A stretch of 64,000 nucleotides of DNA. Source: Leptospira ognonensis. Its GTDB lineage: Bacteria > Spirochaetota > Leptospiria > Leptospirales > Leptospiraceae. Position numbers and translations under genes: made by a program. The stretch covers positions 1 through 64,000 of the forward strand of contig NZ_RQGD01000020.1 in NCBI RefSeq assembly GCF_004770745.1, in the 5' to 3' direction. Of this stretch, positions 46,043 through 56,487 are shown in pieces. The notes under the pieces are model-generated. The model was not told where the DNA came from and did no database searches. It saw only the letters and a program-made list of their open reading frames with translations. Within the stretch, counting starts at the first letter, position 1; each line of letters begins with the position of its first letter.

Positions 46043-47386
46043 TTACTCTTTCCCGCTAAGTAACTTCTCTGCTTCTTCGGTGGAAACCGATTTGGGAGAT
46101 TTCTTATCTACCTCACCGTAAACAAACTGGTCAATTTTATCAAACAGGAATTTGTCTCGATAAAATGTTTCCGCCTTCTGTTTTTGGACTTCTTTCAGTA
46201 GGGATTCGGCAGAAATACCTTGCGAAGTAGCTTCTTTTTCGAAACCCGCCGCTAGTTCCTCATCAGAGATCGTGATTTTGTTGTCCTCACCAATTTTATG
46301 CTTCAAAAGGTAAGTTTGGATGCGTTTTTCTGCTGCTTGGGCAAAAGAAGCCCGAACCTCCGATTCTTCTTTACCCAATCGTTTTGCATATTCTGGCAGA
46401 GTGGTATGCGGGAGCCTAAACTCGTGGATGAAATTATGGAAAACACCATCTGTCTCTTCCTCAATGAGAGACTGAGGGATAAGAAATTTTGTCTCTTTTA
46501 GGATTTCCGCATAAGCTTCATCGATGCCTTTTTTCTTCAACGCATCATTAAACAAATCTTCTAGTTGTTTTTTCGTTTTGTTCTTTAATTCTTGTAAGTT
46601 GGCAGAACCATCTAATTCGGAAGCGAAGTCGTCATTGATTTCAGGATAGGAAACGCGATAAAGCGCAGTGACTTTCACCTGATAAACAAATAATTTACCA
46701 GCCGATTCCGGAGACGCAGGGAAAGAATCAGGATAACGGAAGTTAAACTCTTTTTCTTCATTTAATTTCATGCCCACGAGTTCAGAATCAAAACCAGGTG
46801 GATTTTGAGGTGCACCCATCTGAAACTTTCCAGTTTGTGTCGCCTCTGGAAATTCTTTGCCATCTTCTTTGAATTTATACTGAATTTCTAAAAGATCCGT
46901 CATCTCCACTGCTTCGCCTTCTTCTTTCAAAGTATTGCGAGCCATGTTTTTTTGCATGCCCTCCAATTCCTTTTGAAGGTCCGCGTCCGTGATTTTAATT
47001 TCCTTTGGTTGGATTTTGATTTTCTTTAACTTCGGAAGAGTGACTTCAGGTTTTGTGTCATAGGTAGTTTTTGCTTTGGCGCCCGCTTTTCGATCAAAAC
47101 TTTCTACTTGAAACTGAGGGATACGAATTGGCTTATGCTCTAGCTTATCGAATAAATCAGCCATGGCGTTATTGAGCATGATGTTCGCAGCATCATCCAT
47201 CACACTATCACCAAGCACTTTTTCTACCATATGGAGAGGGGCCTTGCCAGGGCGAAAGCCAGGAACCTTAACCTTTCCACTGGCGCTTTCATATGCTTTT
47301 TTATAAGCTACGTCTACTTCGTTAGCAGAAAATGTGATCGTCAAATCACAGGATGCATTGTTGTTTTTTTTTGCTGTAAATTCCAT
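46043..47386 (-). CDS. tig: Trigger factor (ribosome-associated chaperone/PPIase)
   Basis: Ribosome-bound folding chaperone. The N-terminal domain has the ribosome-binding signature in [10 protein letters not shown] (canonical GFRxGxxP), a central FKBP-like PPIase region ([21 protein letters not shown]...[24 protein letters not shown]) and a long helical C-terminal chaperone domain. ~447 residues from ATG 47386, chosen because TTGGAAC lies 5 nt upstream; the longer frame would start with TTG. First gene of tig-clpP-clpX. Confidence 0.96.
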   Translation of the reverse strand: MEFTAKKNNNASCDLTITFSANEVDVAYKKAYESASGKVKVPGFRPGKAPLHMVEKVLGDSVMDDAANIMLNNAMADLFDKLEHKPIRIPQFQVESFDRKAGAKAKTTYDTKPEVTLPKLKKIKIQPKEIKITDADLQKELEGMQKNMARNTLKEEGEAVEMTDLLEIQYKFKEDGKEFPEATQTGKFQMGAPQNPPGFDSELVGMKLNEEKEFNFRYPDSFPASPESAGKLFVYQVKVTALYRVSYPEINDDFASELDGSANLQELKNKTKKQLEDLFNDALKKKGIDEAYAEILKETKFLIPQSLIEEETDGVFHNFIHEFRLPHTTLPEYAKRLGKEESEVRASFAQAAEKRIQTYLLKHKIGEDNKITISDEELAAGFEKEATSQGISAESLLKEVQKQKAETFYRDKFLFDKIDQFVYGEVDKKSPKSVSTEEAEKLLSGKE

Positions 47387-47490
47387 ATAGTGTTCCAATA
47401 TTAAAATGAGTAAAGGGAGGGATAAAAAGAGCTAGGGACAGTTTTCCAGAGGACATATTCTATGCATTCCCCATGCTCTCATCTTCTGTT

Positions 47491-47562
47491 AGCGGGAAAC
47501 GGGACTTGAACCCGCGACCCTCTCCTTGGCAAGGAGATGCTCTACCGCTGAGCTATTCCCGC
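47491..47562 (-). tRNA. tRNA-Gly (anticodon GCC)
   Basis: On the minus strand a 72-nt cloverleaf: acceptor GCGGGAA/TTCCCGC, D-loop AGCTCAGCGGTAGAGC, anticodon stem TCTCC/GGAGA with loop TTGCCAA (anticodon GCC), and T-arm GCGGGTTCAAGTCCCG. Discriminator base T; no CCA encoded (AACAGA follows). Confidence 0.96.
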
Positions 47563-47723
47563 GAGAGATTTGAGTATCACCATGATTTTTCCAAACAGTT
47601 CTTCGGCAAGGAAAAAATGTCGATGAATCCTCAATTTCTATGTGGTAAAAACTAAGTTTATTTGCGAGGAAATGGGCAAACCATGGCACGGCTGCCCTAC
47701 GCTTTGATGGTGCGAATTTGAGC

Positions 47724-48434
47724 CTACCTGGCTTTAGTTAATCTAGATGCAGCTTTCTTAATATAAGGATATACTGTATTTGCTACCAGGACATGCCCTT
47801 CTTCTGTGGGATGAATTCCGTCCTTTTGATTTAATTTTCTAATTCCAGCGACCCGCTCAAGAAGAAACGGAACAAATGTTAGTTTTTCTGATTTTGCCAG
47901 AGTTGGATAGATCGAATCAAAATCGTCCCGAAATCCTTTTCCTAAATTTGGTGTTGCCCTCATACCCATAAGCACTATCTCACATTTTGGATATTCTTTT
48001 TTAATTTTTAGCACCAGATCTGTAAGGTTGGTTCGTGTGACACTCGGAGGAATTCCACGTAACATATCATTGGCGCCTAGCTCCAAAACAAATATATCTG
48101 GTTTTTGGCTAAGAACCCAGTCGATTCTGCCAAGCCCGCCGGAGGAAGTATCACCCGAAACACCGGCGTTTGTCATTTCATAGTTCAGTCCCTCTTTTTT
48201 CAATCTCGCATGAACCAAGTAGGGCCACGATTTTTCAAAATCAACTAGTCCATATCCCGCCGTTAAAGAATCTCCAAAAAAGATAATGCGAGGAGCATCA
48301 GAATGGTCATTTTGATTGGCATTGGAAACTGCTTCTTTGCCAAGGTCGAGGTTTGATTTCTCGCCGCATCCAAGGATGAGGAAAACAAAAATGAATATAA
48401 ATTTCATACTTTTAAAAACTAAAATAGAAAACAT
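47724..48434 (-). CDS. SGNH/GDSL-type esterase lipoprotein (TesA-like)
   Basis: Arylesterase/thioesterase I-type SGNH hydrolase. All four blocks are present: FGDSLTAGYG (nucleophile Ser), NAGVSGDTSSGG (Gly oxyanion), LELGANDMLRG (Asn) and DGIHPTEEGH (Asp/His). The N-terminus MFSILVFKSMKFIFIFVFLILGC is a lipoprotein signal (Cys23), so the enzyme acts in the periplasm or on the outer membrane. ATG 48407 would give a very short signal and is less likely. E. coli TesA hydrolyses acyl thioesters and lysophospholipids in the periplasm; substrate here not determined. Confidence 0.9.
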   Translation of the reverse strand: MFSILVFKSMKFIFIFVFLILGCGEKSNLDLGKEAVSNANQNDHSDAPRIIFFGDSLTAGYGLVDFEKSWPYLVHARLKKEGLNYEMTNAGVSGDTSSGGLGRIDWVLSQKPDIFVLELGANDMLRGIPPSVTRTNLTDLVLKIKKEYPKCEIVLMGMRATPNLGKGFRDDFDSIYPTLAKSEKLTFVPFLLERVAGIRKLNQKDGIHPTEEGHVLVANTVYPYIKKAASRLTKAR

Positions 48435-48514
48435 AGGCTTGCAATCAATTTATTCTTAATAAAGTTGAAAGTATCTATCTTGATCTTCTAAATGACGAAA
48501 GGGAAATCATTCTT

Positions 48515-50596
48515 ATGTTTGAAATCGGATTAGGTCAGTGCGAAGATATCGATGTTGAAAGAGCGACGTCAATTGCGTTAGAGAGAGCCTTACTGGGGAT
48601 AGGTGGATTAACCCCTCAAGTTGCTTTGGTATTCGCTGGCCAAGAATTTGATCATAAAAAGATGCTCCAAATCATTCAGGATAAATTTAACAATTTAAAA
48701 ACAATTGGCTGCACCACGGCTGGCGAACTGACAAGCGACTTCGGATTTAGCGATGATTCGATCATCATCATTTTATTTGCATCTGATGAAGTCGAGATGG
48801 GTATCGGAATCGGTTTCGATCCTTCCCACTCCTCCGAAGTCATCGCTAAAAAGGCAGTAGAAGCTGCTCGAAATGATATCAAATCTAAAGAAAAACTTTG
48901 TATTGTGCTTACAGATAGTTTTTCCATTTCTGCAAACGGTGTCATCCATGAATTAAATCTTCTATTAGGAAAGGAGTGTAAAATTTTTGGCGGAGTTGCT
49001 GGCAAACCTTTTGGCTCCGATTATTCTTTAAAAGTATTTTATAATTCGGAAGTACACACCGATGCCGCAGTCGTTTTGTTATTTGGTGGACCTTTACATT
49101 TCGCCTATTCCATTTCAAATACTTGGCGCCCTATCGGTCGAAGAGCTCTGGTTACCAAAAGTGATGGAAAAATTGTTTATACAATTGATGATATAAACGC
49201 ATTAGATTATTACCATTATTACTTAGGCGAATATTCTTTTCCAGCTCCAGAATTCCCACTCGCCGTTTACGAAAAAGGCTCCGATCAATTTTACCTTCGA
49301 GTTCCCGGTGGTTACGATGAAGCAACAGGATCTATACTCTTTGCAAGTGAAATATTCGAAGGATCAGAAATCCAAATTACGGAAGCCTCCCGTGATTATA
49401 TTCTTAATGATTTAGAGGAAAGTAGTAAAATTGATACATCTATTCAAAGTTCATTTATACCAAGAGCTGCCTTTGCCTTTTCTTGCATTATGCGAAAACA
49501 CATCCTCGGCACTCAGGTGAAACGAGAAATCGAAATCTTAAAGGACACCTTGCCTAAAGATTTACCCATTTTTGGCTTTTATACATATGGGGAGATCGGA
49601 CCTTTTATCGGAGAAAACAAAAGTCATTTACATAATTGTACGATGATCAATCTACTCATCGGGACGAGTACCCTCCCTACAAAATCTGCTTTATCGAATC
49701 TAGGCAATCATGCATCAGTTAACATTACGACGGCGATTGATATTTCCAATGAGTTAAAAAAAGAGAATCGATTTCTGCATATTAAGTTGGAACGAGAAAC
49801 AGAATATAGAAATAACTTAGAGCGAGTCAAAGACTTTCATAGTTCTATGATGAAAACCGTAAATAAAGAAATCGAGTCGGCCAAACAATTGATTCAAACC
49901 AAGAATACAGAATTAGAATTATTAAATCGTGAGCTAGAATCTGAAAAAAAGAAATCAGATGATTTATTAAAGAATATTTTACCAACAGAAATTGCAGACC
50001 AACTAAAAAAAGACGGTAGAGTGGTTCCCAATTACTTTGAATCTGCTTCCATTTTATTTACAGACTTCAAAGACTTTACGACAATTGCAAACCAAGTTGA
50101 TCCAGAAGAGTTAATATCCGAGTTAGATTATTATTTTTCTCATTTTGATAAAATTTCTGAGAAATATGGCCTGGAAAAATTAAAAACTATTGGGGATGCC
50201 TATATGTGTGCTTGTGGCCTTCCGGAAAGAAGGAACGACCATGCGATCGCAATTGTGAATGCTGCCTGGGAGATGCAGGAATTTATGAAAGAAGATCAGA
50301 GTGAAAGAACCAGGCTTGGGCGTCGCATCTGGAATTTACGAATTGGGATTAATTCTGGATCCTTGATTGCTGGAGTGATAGGAAAAAAGAAATTTTCTTA
50401 TGATATATGGGGAGATGCAGTCAATATCGCAGCAAGACTGGAAGCCAATGGCGAAGCGGGTAAAATCAATATCTCCGAGGACACCTATGCTCTGATCAAA
50501 GAACAATTCCACTGCCAGCCAAGAGGAAAAATATATGCAAAAAATAAAGGAGAAATCGAAATGTATTTTGTTTTAAATAAAAAATCAATTGCGTAA
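48515..50596 (+). CDS. FIST-domain sensor fused to class III adenylate cyclase
   Basis: FIST N and C sensory domains (residues ~1-385; e.g. TIGCTTAGELTSDFGFSDDSI, KIFGGVAGKPFG, IFGFYTYGEIGP) are followed by a coiled-coil linker (~410-485, DFHSSMMKTVNKEIESAKQL) and a class III cyclase domain. The linker end LLKNILPTEIADQLK is the usual cyclase-transducer element. The catalytic set is complete: metal Asp517 (LFTDFKDF) and Asp561 (KTIGDAYM), adenine-specific Lys557 and Asp630 (SYDIWGDAVN), and transition-state Asn637/Arg641. An ATP to cAMP reaction is predicted. FIST domains are thought to bind small ligands such as amino acids. No membrane span, so it senses a cytoplasmic signal. Convergent with the DUF3095 gene (12-nt overlap). 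Confidence 0.92.
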   Translation: MFEIGLGQCEDIDVERATSIALERALLGIGGLTPQVALVFAGQEFDHKKMLQIIQDKFNNLKTIGCTTAGELTSDFGFSDDSIIIILFASDEVEMGIGIGFDPSHSSEVIAKKAVEAARNDIKSKEKLCIVLTDSFSISANGVIHELNLLLGKECKIFGGVAGKPFGSDYSLKVFYNSEVHTDAAVVLLFGGPLHFAYSISNTWRPIGRRALVTKSDGKIVYTIDDINALDYYHYYLGEYSFPAPEFPLAVYEKGSDQFYLRVPGGYDEATGSILFASEIFEGSEIQITEASRDYILNDLEESSKIDTSIQSSFIPRAAFAFSCIMRKHILGTQVKREIEILKDTLPKDLPIFGFYTYGEIGPFIGENKSHLHNCTMINLLIGTSTLPTKSALSNLGNHASVNITTAIDISNELKKENRFLHIKLERETEYRNNLERVKDFHSSMMKTVNKEIESAKQLIQTKNTELELLNRELESEKKKSDDLLKNILPTEIADQLKKDGRVVPNYFESASILFTDFKDFTTIANQVDPEELISELDYYFSHFDKISEKYGLEKLKTIGDAYMCACGLPERRNDHAIAIVNAAWEMQEFMKEDQSERTRLGRRIWNLRIGINSGSLIAGVIGKKKFSYDIWGDAVNIAARLEANGEAGKINISEDTYALIKEQFHCQPRGKIYAKNKGEIEMYFVLNKKSIA

Positions 50597-51775
50597 CTTT
50601 TCTTTTAACATCTTAGATGCAAGGGCAAATCCACCATCCGCGCCATCTACAAAATGCACTTCTTGTGATTCACCCGCTTTTAAAATACAAGTCATTAACG
50701 AACGATTTGAGACATGCATTCCGTATAAAATTTTTCCTTCCTTCGAGAGATCATTTAAATACTGTTCTAGGGCATGTCTATTTTTCGGTGAACTACTGAT
50801 TACCATTTTTAACGTACCATCAAATTTTCTAAAATCAGCAGACATTACCTGGTATTGTTTGAGTCGTTTTAGTTCATAATGCCCGGAGCGTAGCGGCAAA
50901 TTATATTTCATGGAAATATTTACAATTAACATCTCTAAATGAATCTTCATTAGGCGAAGGAAATATTTTACACCTTTTTTACCCCCTGAATGTGCCAGAG
51001 CCTCCTTTTGTAGGTAAGGTCCTGAGTCTGGAGCAAGGTATTGAACCGAGATTGGATGGTACTCAACCTCATCACCAAACTCTGCATTTATAAAATTTAA
51101 TACTCTTGAAATGACCTTTGCAGCCTTATCATACTCCGAATCTAATGGTTGCAAGATCAGCGATATCACTTCCCCTTTCGCACTAGGTATATCTTGCCAC
51201 CGACAAGTAAAACCCGTAAAATCGGCACTGGTAATTTTTTCTGTTTCTCTTACGAGAAAAGATTCGTCCCCGCCTGTTTTGATCCATTTTTCTGCCAGTG
51301 CAAGCCCATCGCCATATATGGAACATTGGTTATAGTGAGGGGATGCGTTAAATTTGCTAACGTATAATTTTGCCCCGCTTTCATATAACTGCTGTACGGG
51401 TACGATGCCTGCTCTCAATTCCAATCCATAAACAGATTTCACCTGCCCTATTGTATCGGCGATGGCAGAACGAATGGGAAAAAGGAACTGAATGGGAAGT
51501 AAAAAAGTGACCCCATCTCCACCGAATACAAAAGGAAAATCCATATGCCCATATACATTGGCAACAGCAATGGCAGTCAGTCCTCCGGCCGTATTTACAT
51601 CTTTATAGCGACCCTCAGCGATTGCCTTTGTAGAGCCTGCGATATCTGTAATCAGTATGAACCAATCATCAGGCACTGAGGCAAATTTATTTTTTTCAAA
51701 AGAGGATTTAAAATCCGGATGTGCTGGGAGGGATTGGTAAAAATGATCCACGATGCTTTTTAGACTGCGAAGCAT
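50585..51775 (-). CDS. DUF3095 protein, cyclase-like
   Basis: Matches the DUF3095 family pattern: LITDIAGSTKAI near residue 41 resembles the first metal motif of class III cyclases (FTDIxGST), and FVFGGDGVTFLLP resembles the second metal site. The rest (IYGDGLALAEKWIKTGG; YLAPDSGPYLQKEALAHSGGKKG; FDGTLKMVI) is family-specific. Catalytic activity of this family is not established as far as I know; it may be a nucleotide-binding or cyclase-like protein. It lies tail-to-tail with the FIST cyclase and its start is close to (and divergent from) the GH3 gene. Cytoplasmic. Confidence 0.75.
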   Translation of the reverse strand: MLRSLKSIVDHFYQSLPAHPDFKSSFEKNKFASVPDDWFILITDIAGSTKAIAEGRYKDVNTAGGLTAIAVANVYGHMDFPFVFGGDGVTFLLPIQFLFPIRSAIADTIGQVKSVYGLELRAGIVPVQQLYESGAKLYVSKFNASPHYNQCSIYGDGLALAEKWIKTGGDESFLVRETEKITSADFTGFTCRWQDIPSAKGEVISLILQPLDSEYDKAAKVISRVLNFINAEFGDEVEYHPISVQYLAPDSGPYLQKEALAHSGGKKGVKYFLRLMKIHLEMLIVNISMKYNLPLRSGHYELKRLKQYQVMSADFRKFDGTLKMVISSSPKNRHALEQYLNDLSKEGKILYGMHVSNRSLMTCILKAGESQEVHFVDGADGGFALASKMLKEKLRN

Positions 51776-51842
51776 ACGGAGAGAGCGGCACTTTTTCTTT
51801 CTTGTCAGGAACGATCGTCTCCAAAACTCTTTACGACATACT

Positions 51843-53603
51843 ATGAATAGAATCTTCTACCGAATCATTTTTTCCTTATTCCTTATTTTTGGATTTATCG
51901 GATCATCTTACTTTTTCAACTTTTACCTTACTGAACTTGCGGCTAGCGAAAGAGATTCATTTTTAAATGCGAAAGCATGGGAGCTCACAAACAATCTCTC
52001 GCCTGAAGAGTTGGTCGGTCAAACGATCCATATTGCCATTCCGAACAAAACTGTGGATGCTGTCGCATTGGAAGAGATCAAAAATACCAAACCAGGTGGG
52101 ATTATCTTATTCGGTAAGAATCTAGGTAAGAAGGAAGAGATCCTATCTCTTACTGATAACCTACAGAAGGCGGCAACAGATGAAAAACTCCCGCCATTTC
52201 TGATTTCAACAGACCAAGAAGGCGGACGTGTATTCCGCGTGAAAGACGGTGTCACCGCCTATCCTGGAGCTATGGCAGTCGGACAGACAGGAAATGAAGC
52301 TTGGGGGAGGACAGTCGGCTTTGTTACTTCCTTTGAACTTAGAAAACTCGGTATCAATTTCCTTTTTGCGCCTGTCCTTGATATCAACAATAATCCTTTC
52401 AACCCTGTCATCAATACGCGTTCCTTTGGATCCGACATATCTCGCGTGAACACAGTTGGAGTTGCCTACGAACAAGGTGCACGCTTAGGCGGAGCTCTAC
52501 CTGTGATTAAACATTTTCCAGGACATGGAGATACTACCGTTGATAGCCATCTAGGTTTACCAATCATCAAAAGAACTCTTTCCGAACTAGAATCACTCGA
52601 GCTTGTCCCTTTCAAGAAGGCGATCGAATCAGGCGCGGAAGCGGTGATGACCGCACATATTGTCTACCCTTTAATAGATGATAAATATCCAGCCACTCTT
52701 TCTAAAAAAATTTTAACAGGTATTTTGCGAGAGAAACTTAGGTTTGATGGTATCATCATTACAGATGCCATGGAAATGCATGCGATCTCAAAAAATTACG
52801 AGAAAGAAAGGCCTGGCGTTCTCACGATTCTTGCGGGTGCGAATATCGTATTATTAACAAGTTGGGGGGAAACCGCACGTAAATTTAAAGAGCAGCTACT
52901 TACAGCTTATAATGCAGGCGAATTCCTCTATAAAGACCAAAACGGAGTAGAAAAAAATATACTTAAGGAGGCTGTTTACAGACAAATCAGAAAGAAACTT
53001 GAATTAGGATTGTATAATGCTGACTCCAGCCATCCAGGCGTAATGAGCGAAAATCAAAATTTAAAAGATTTTCTGGAAGCCAAAGAACTCGCGCGCCAAA
53101 ACCAGTTTAAGGAGTATGAAAAACAAGGGTTTTATCTAAAAGAAATTACCAAGGATTCAATACGCGCTTTTCCGGATACGTTCCAGACTCGCAATCCTGC
53201 GAAATCCTCTTCTATACAATTTGTAAAAAATCAATTACTTAAAAAAAGCCTAACTGGTGTAAAGGTTGGAAATATCAAAAATCTAACAAAAATTGCTGCC
53301 TCCAAGGAAATCACAAACTTATTGTTTGATTCGAGTTCTGAAAATGAGATAGGTCTGGTAGCAGCGCTTGCAAAAAAGCACCCTACCAAAAATTTCGTAG
53401 TTTTCCATGGTGGTACTCCTTTCGTGAAGCTACCACAAATGAAAAATTTACAATACATTCTGTCCTTTTCCTTAACTTCACATTCCTGGGAAGCAATGGG
53501 AGAGCGGTATCTATCGGAGGAAGCGATTCCTAAAGTAGATTTAATCTTACTGCCCAAAGAGGGCAAATCTCCTACGCTCGGAGCCTTCCCTCAAGGAATT
53601 TAG
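51843..53603 (+). CDS. Glycoside hydrolase family 3 (beta-N-acetylhexosaminidase-like), membrane-anchored
   Basis: NagZ-like GH3 enzyme. N-terminal hydrophobic anchor/signal (IFYRIIFSLFLIFGFIGSSYFF), then a (beta/alpha)8 barrel with PPFLISTDQEGGRV, LGINFLFAPVLDINN, the signature KHFPGHGDTTVDSH (acid/base His in the NagZ loop) and nucleophile Asp in IIITDAMEM. The C-terminal ~200 residues form a further alpha/beta domain. NagZ removes N-acetylglucosamine from muropeptides; because this one is exported it may act on peptidoglycan in the periplasm. The ATG at 51843 is preferred to an upstream in-frame start that would overlap the DUF3095 gene. Confidence 0.9.
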   Translation: MNRIFYRIIFSLFLIFGFIGSSYFFNFYLTELAASERDSFLNAKAWELTNNLSPEELVGQTIHIAIPNKTVDAVALEEIKNTKPGGIILFGKNLGKKEEILSLTDNLQKAATDEKLPPFLISTDQEGGRVFRVKDGVTAYPGAMAVGQTGNEAWGRTVGFVTSFELRKLGINFLFAPVLDINNNPFNPVINTRSFGSDISRVNTVGVAYEQGARLGGALPVIKHFPGHGDTTVDSHLGLPIIKRTLSELESLELVPFKKAIESGAEAVMTAHIVYPLIDDKYPATLSKKILTGILREKLRFDGIIITDAMEMHAISKNYEKERPGVLTILAGANIVLLTSWGETARKFKEQLLTAYNAGEFLYKDQNGVEKNILKEAVYRQIRKKLELGLYNADSSHPGVMSENQNLKDFLEAKELARQNQFKEYEKQGFYLKEITKDSIRAFPDTFQTRNPAKSSSIQFVKNQLLKKSLTGVKVGNIKNLTKIAASKEITNLLFDSSSENEIGLVAALAKKHPTKNFVVFHGGTPFVKLPQMKNLQYILSFSLTSHSWEAMGERYLSEEAIPKVDLILLPKEGKSPTLGAFPQGI

Positions 53604-54745
53604 GAAAGTATTTCTCTTTGTCCGCCTCTTTTTTTGATTTCTTCATAGATTGTTTTACGCAAGGTGTCATCAGCATCAACGAAGCGAATCAGAAAAAGTT
53701 CTGACTTCTGTTTTACAGGAAACATTTTTCCCCTAACATCAATTGTCGGTCCATCTGGAAAAGAAAAGTGAACCTCCCAGAGATCTTGTACTTTCCAAAT
53801 CTCACTTGAAACGCTGGATGGAAATTCAAAAGTTAACCCTCTATCGGAAATCCTTTCAGATAAGGCAGTAAAGCTTCTTGCCGTTTCGGGCAATTTAAAT
53901 TTATCCGATTTGCCTGAGGACTGTTCTTTTGAAATTCTTTTTAACAATTCATATTGCCTGTCCAGATTTTCTTCAGATAACAATAGCTTGTTTTTATCAA
54001 GATCAATTCCGCCCGCTTCATTTTCTTTTTTCGGCCAAGGACTTATGATGAGAGAATACTTGGCAAGTAACATCAAATGTGCCTCACCTTTTCTTTCGAT
54101 ATTACCATTAAAGTGAAAAATTACACCTTTTTCATGTGTTTTGGTAATTATGCCCGAAAGCAAATAACCACCGCTACTCGGTCTAAAGACATACAATTTT
54201 GCTTCTTTACCTGGGACTAGAAAATCTTTCGATAAAGCCTTGCTGGAAAGGAGTAATTCTTCATTCGTCTTTTGCATGACATGAGTTAGTTCCTCTCTTC
54301 CTTCTCCCTCTAAAGCACAAATTTCGCCGACTAAAATGTCTTCGAGACTCGTAATCTCTTTTTTAAACTCTTGGGAGGATCTAAAAAGTTTATCAAAAAG
54401 ATCTACTTCCTTTTCCGAAGGATTGGATGTTGCGCTTAAAAAATAACGATACAGTGCGTTTTTAAACTTCCCTCGATTTTCTGCTTGAAGATACTGTTCT
54501 GCCAATTCAGAGGTAAGCGTATCGTAGAACGATTTTAGAATATTTATCTCAGCTTGGTTACACTTTCGTGCATGGGCAAACTTCTGAAATTCATTCCAAT
54601 AGCTAAATACATTCTTTTGTTTCTTCTGTAGAAAATTCATGACACGTGCGTAAATAAAGGCACCGAGCAATATCAGGAAAATATAGAAAAAATAAACATT
54701 ATGGAAGGAAGGCCATATCCAAGGGAGTTGATTTGCAAGATTCAT
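53600..54745 (-). CDS. Membrane-anchored protein with C-terminal PilZ-like domain
   Basis: One N-terminal membrane span ([20 protein letters not shown]), a helical cytoplasmic region (~40-200), then a beta-rich region ([20 protein letters not shown]) and a C-terminal PilZ-like segment around [19 protein letters not shown]...[20 protein letters not shown]. The PilZ 'D/NxSxxG' motif is present as RISDRG, but the preceding RxxxR of c-di-GMP binders is not obvious, so c-di-GMP binding is uncertain. The topology (span, helical linker, YcgR-N-like and PilZ parts) is similar to motility-linked PilZ proteins of spirochaetes. Convergent with the GH3 gene, 4-nt overlap. Confidence 0.6.
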   Translation of the reverse strand: MNLANQLPWIWPSFHNVYFFYIFLILLGAFIYARVMNFLQKKQKNVFSYWNEFQKFAHARKCNQAEINILKSFYDTLTSELAEQYLQAENRGKFKNALYRYFLSATSNPSEKEVDLFDKLFRSSQEFKKEITSLEDILVGEICALEGEGREELTHVMQKTNEELLLSSKALSKDFLVPGKEAKLYVFRPSSGGYLLSGIITKTHEKGVIFHFNGNIERKGEAHLMLLAKYSLIISPWPKKENEAGGIDLDKNKLLLSEENLDRQYELLKRISKEQSSGKSDKFKLPETARSFTALSERISDRGLTFEFPSSVSSEIWKVQDLWEVHFSFPDGPTIDVRGKMFPVKQKSELFLIRFVDADDTLRKTIYEEIKKRGGQREILS

Positions 54746-54791
54746 AAAATACTTTTCCTCTGATCAGCTTTCGATATCCTGGGAGGTAATC

Positions 54792-56096
54792 GTGAGCTCA
54801 TCCTATTTCAAAATTATCGGCAAAAATCCCTTACACGGAAGCGTCATTCCGCAAGGCAATAAAAATGAGGCCTTACCGCTGCTTGGAGCCCTTCTACTCT
54901 GGGAGCAGGACGTGATTCTGGAAAATCTTCCAGAAATTGCAGACGTTTTAAAGCTCATGGAAGTGCTCAAGCGAATCGGGGTCGAGATTTCTCCTCTAGA
55001 TACACCAGGCAGTTATCTTTTCCACAAGAAAAACACGGTCAAATCGGATCTTCCCTATGATCTCTGCTCCCAACTTAGAGGTGCAGTCACTCTCGCAGGC
55101 CCTATCCTGGCACGAACAGGCAGAGTCTTTCTTCCGAAACCTGGTGGAGACAAAATCGGCCGCCGTCGGATGGACACTCATCTTTTGGCCTTGGAAGCCT
55201 TAGGAGCAAAGATAGAGGTGTTTCCTGATGGCTATGAAATCACCGCAGACCGCCTCTTTGGCAAAGATATCCTCCTTGATGAGGCTTCCGTAACTGCCAC
55301 AGAAAATGCTGTGATGGCGGCTGTCTTCGCGGAAGGTGTGACGACCATCCGACATGCTGCCTGTGAACCTCATGTCCAAGGTCTTTGCCGTTTCCTGAAC
55401 CTGGCAGGTGCAAAAATCACGGGCATCGGTACGAATGTCCTTCAGATCGAAGGTGTCACAAGTCTCAGTTCTCCTGATGGTTGCTTGCGATACAGAATCG
55501 GATCTGATTACTTAGAGATAGGCTCATTTATCAGCCTAGCCGCCGTCACGGGAGGTGAAATTCTCATCCGAGATGTCAATTTAGAAGACATTCGCATGAT
55601 CCGATTGGTATATTCCCGCCTTGGGATTGAAGTCAGAGCAGTCGAAGGTGGGATCCTCGTACCTCCAGATCAAAAGCTAGAAATCATCCCCGACTACCAT
55701 GGGGCCACCCCCAAAATTGACGATGCCCCTTGGCCAGGTTTTCCTGCCGATATGACTTCTGTTGCTCTCGTGACAGCAACCCAATGCCGTGGAACCGTTC
55801 TGATCCATGAAAAGCTATTTGAATCTCGGCTCTTTTTTGTGGACAACATCATCGCGATGGGAGCCCAAATCATTCTTTGCGACCCCCATAGAGCCATTGT
55901 CATCGGTCCCTCGCGGCTATATGGCCAAAGAGTCGCGAGCCCAGACATTCGCGCGGGAATGGCGATGATCATCGCGGCTCTTTGCGCGGAAGGGACAAGC
56001 GAAATCCACAACATCGTCCAAATCGATCGTGGTTTTCAGTCCATAGACACCCGATTGCGATCCCTCGGTGCCCAAATCGAACGCATCACAGAGTAG
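54792..56096 (+). CDS. murA: UDP-N-acetylglucosamine 1-carboxyvinyltransferase (MurA), Cys-to-Asp type
   Basis: First committed step of peptidoglycan synthesis: transfers enolpyruvate from PEP to UDP-GlcNAc. Markers: [10 protein letters not shown] (Lys24/Asn25), [35 protein letters not shown] and [17 protein letters not shown]. The catalytic loop reads [12 protein letters not shown], so the usual Cys115 (E. coli GGCTIGAR) is Asp120. Asp in this position is known to keep activity but prevent fosfomycin alkylation, as in Chlamydia, Mycobacterium and Borrelia. GTG start with site GGGAGG. Followed by a terminator. Confidence 0.97.
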   Translation: MSSSYFKIIGKNPLHGSVIPQGNKNEALPLLGALLLWEQDVILENLPEIADVLKLMEVLKRIGVEISPLDTPGSYLFHKKNTVKSDLPYDLCSQLRGAVTLAGPILARTGRVFLPKPGGDKIGRRRMDTHLLALEALGAKIEVFPDGYEITADRLFGKDILLDEASVTATENAVMAAVFAEGVTTIRHAACEPHVQGLCRFLNLAGAKITGIGTNVLQIEGVTSLSSPDGCLRYRIGSDYLEIGSFISLAAVTGGEILIRDVNLEDIRMIRLVYSRLGIEVRAVEGGILVPPDQKLEIIPDYHGATPKIDDAPWPGFPADMTSVALVTATQCRGTVLIHEKLFESRLFFVDNIIAMGAQIILCDPHRAIVIGPSRLYGQRVASPDIRAGMAMIIAALCAEGTSEIHNIVQIDRGFQSIDTRLRSLGAQIERITE

Positions 56097-56108
56097 TAAA
56101 TCGCAAGC

Positions 56109-56131
56109 AAGCCCGTGAGGGCTTTTTTTTT
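56109..56131 (+). terminator. Intrinsic terminator of murA
   Basis: AAGCCC-GTGA-GGGCTT stem-loop (6 bp, stable GTGA tetraloop) followed by an unbroken T run, 12 nt after the murA stop. Confidence 0.88.
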
Positions 56132-56487
56132 ACCCACTGAGACATACCTTGGAAAAAAACGTAGCACCTGTTAGTTATTTTTCCTAATATGAAATTTTCC
56201 CTGCCAGTCAGAAAAAGAGGACCTTCCACCCCCGGCTCCCTTTTTGGATCTTCGAAACAAGCATCTGATTGGCTCAAGTTTTGCAAACAGACTGTTAGGG
56301 TATCTTTTTGCACCGAAATACCTACCTTCGGAAATAATTGTAGCGAGTGTTAGGTAAAATTCCAAAGGTGAAAAATTACAGAACCTGTCTTTGATAAAGA
56401 TTGCGTCCCAGTTCCCACCTTACAGAGTCAATTTATGACCCCTCACCTCCTATCCCGTTACACCAAAGCCTTAACGGAGTTACACTC
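56132..56487. other. Non-coding gap between murA terminator and polyferredoxin
   Basis: About 360 nt without a convincing gene. Short GTTAG words recur at irregular spacing (near 56170, 56295 and 56350) but without longer conservation. The last part carries the GGAG ribosome site of the ferredoxin gene. No promoter with good consensus was identified. Confidence 0.4.

Noticed and set aside
56132..56487. GTTAG words as a repeat family
   Set aside because: Only five bases shared at irregular spacing; expected by chance in this A/T-rich region.
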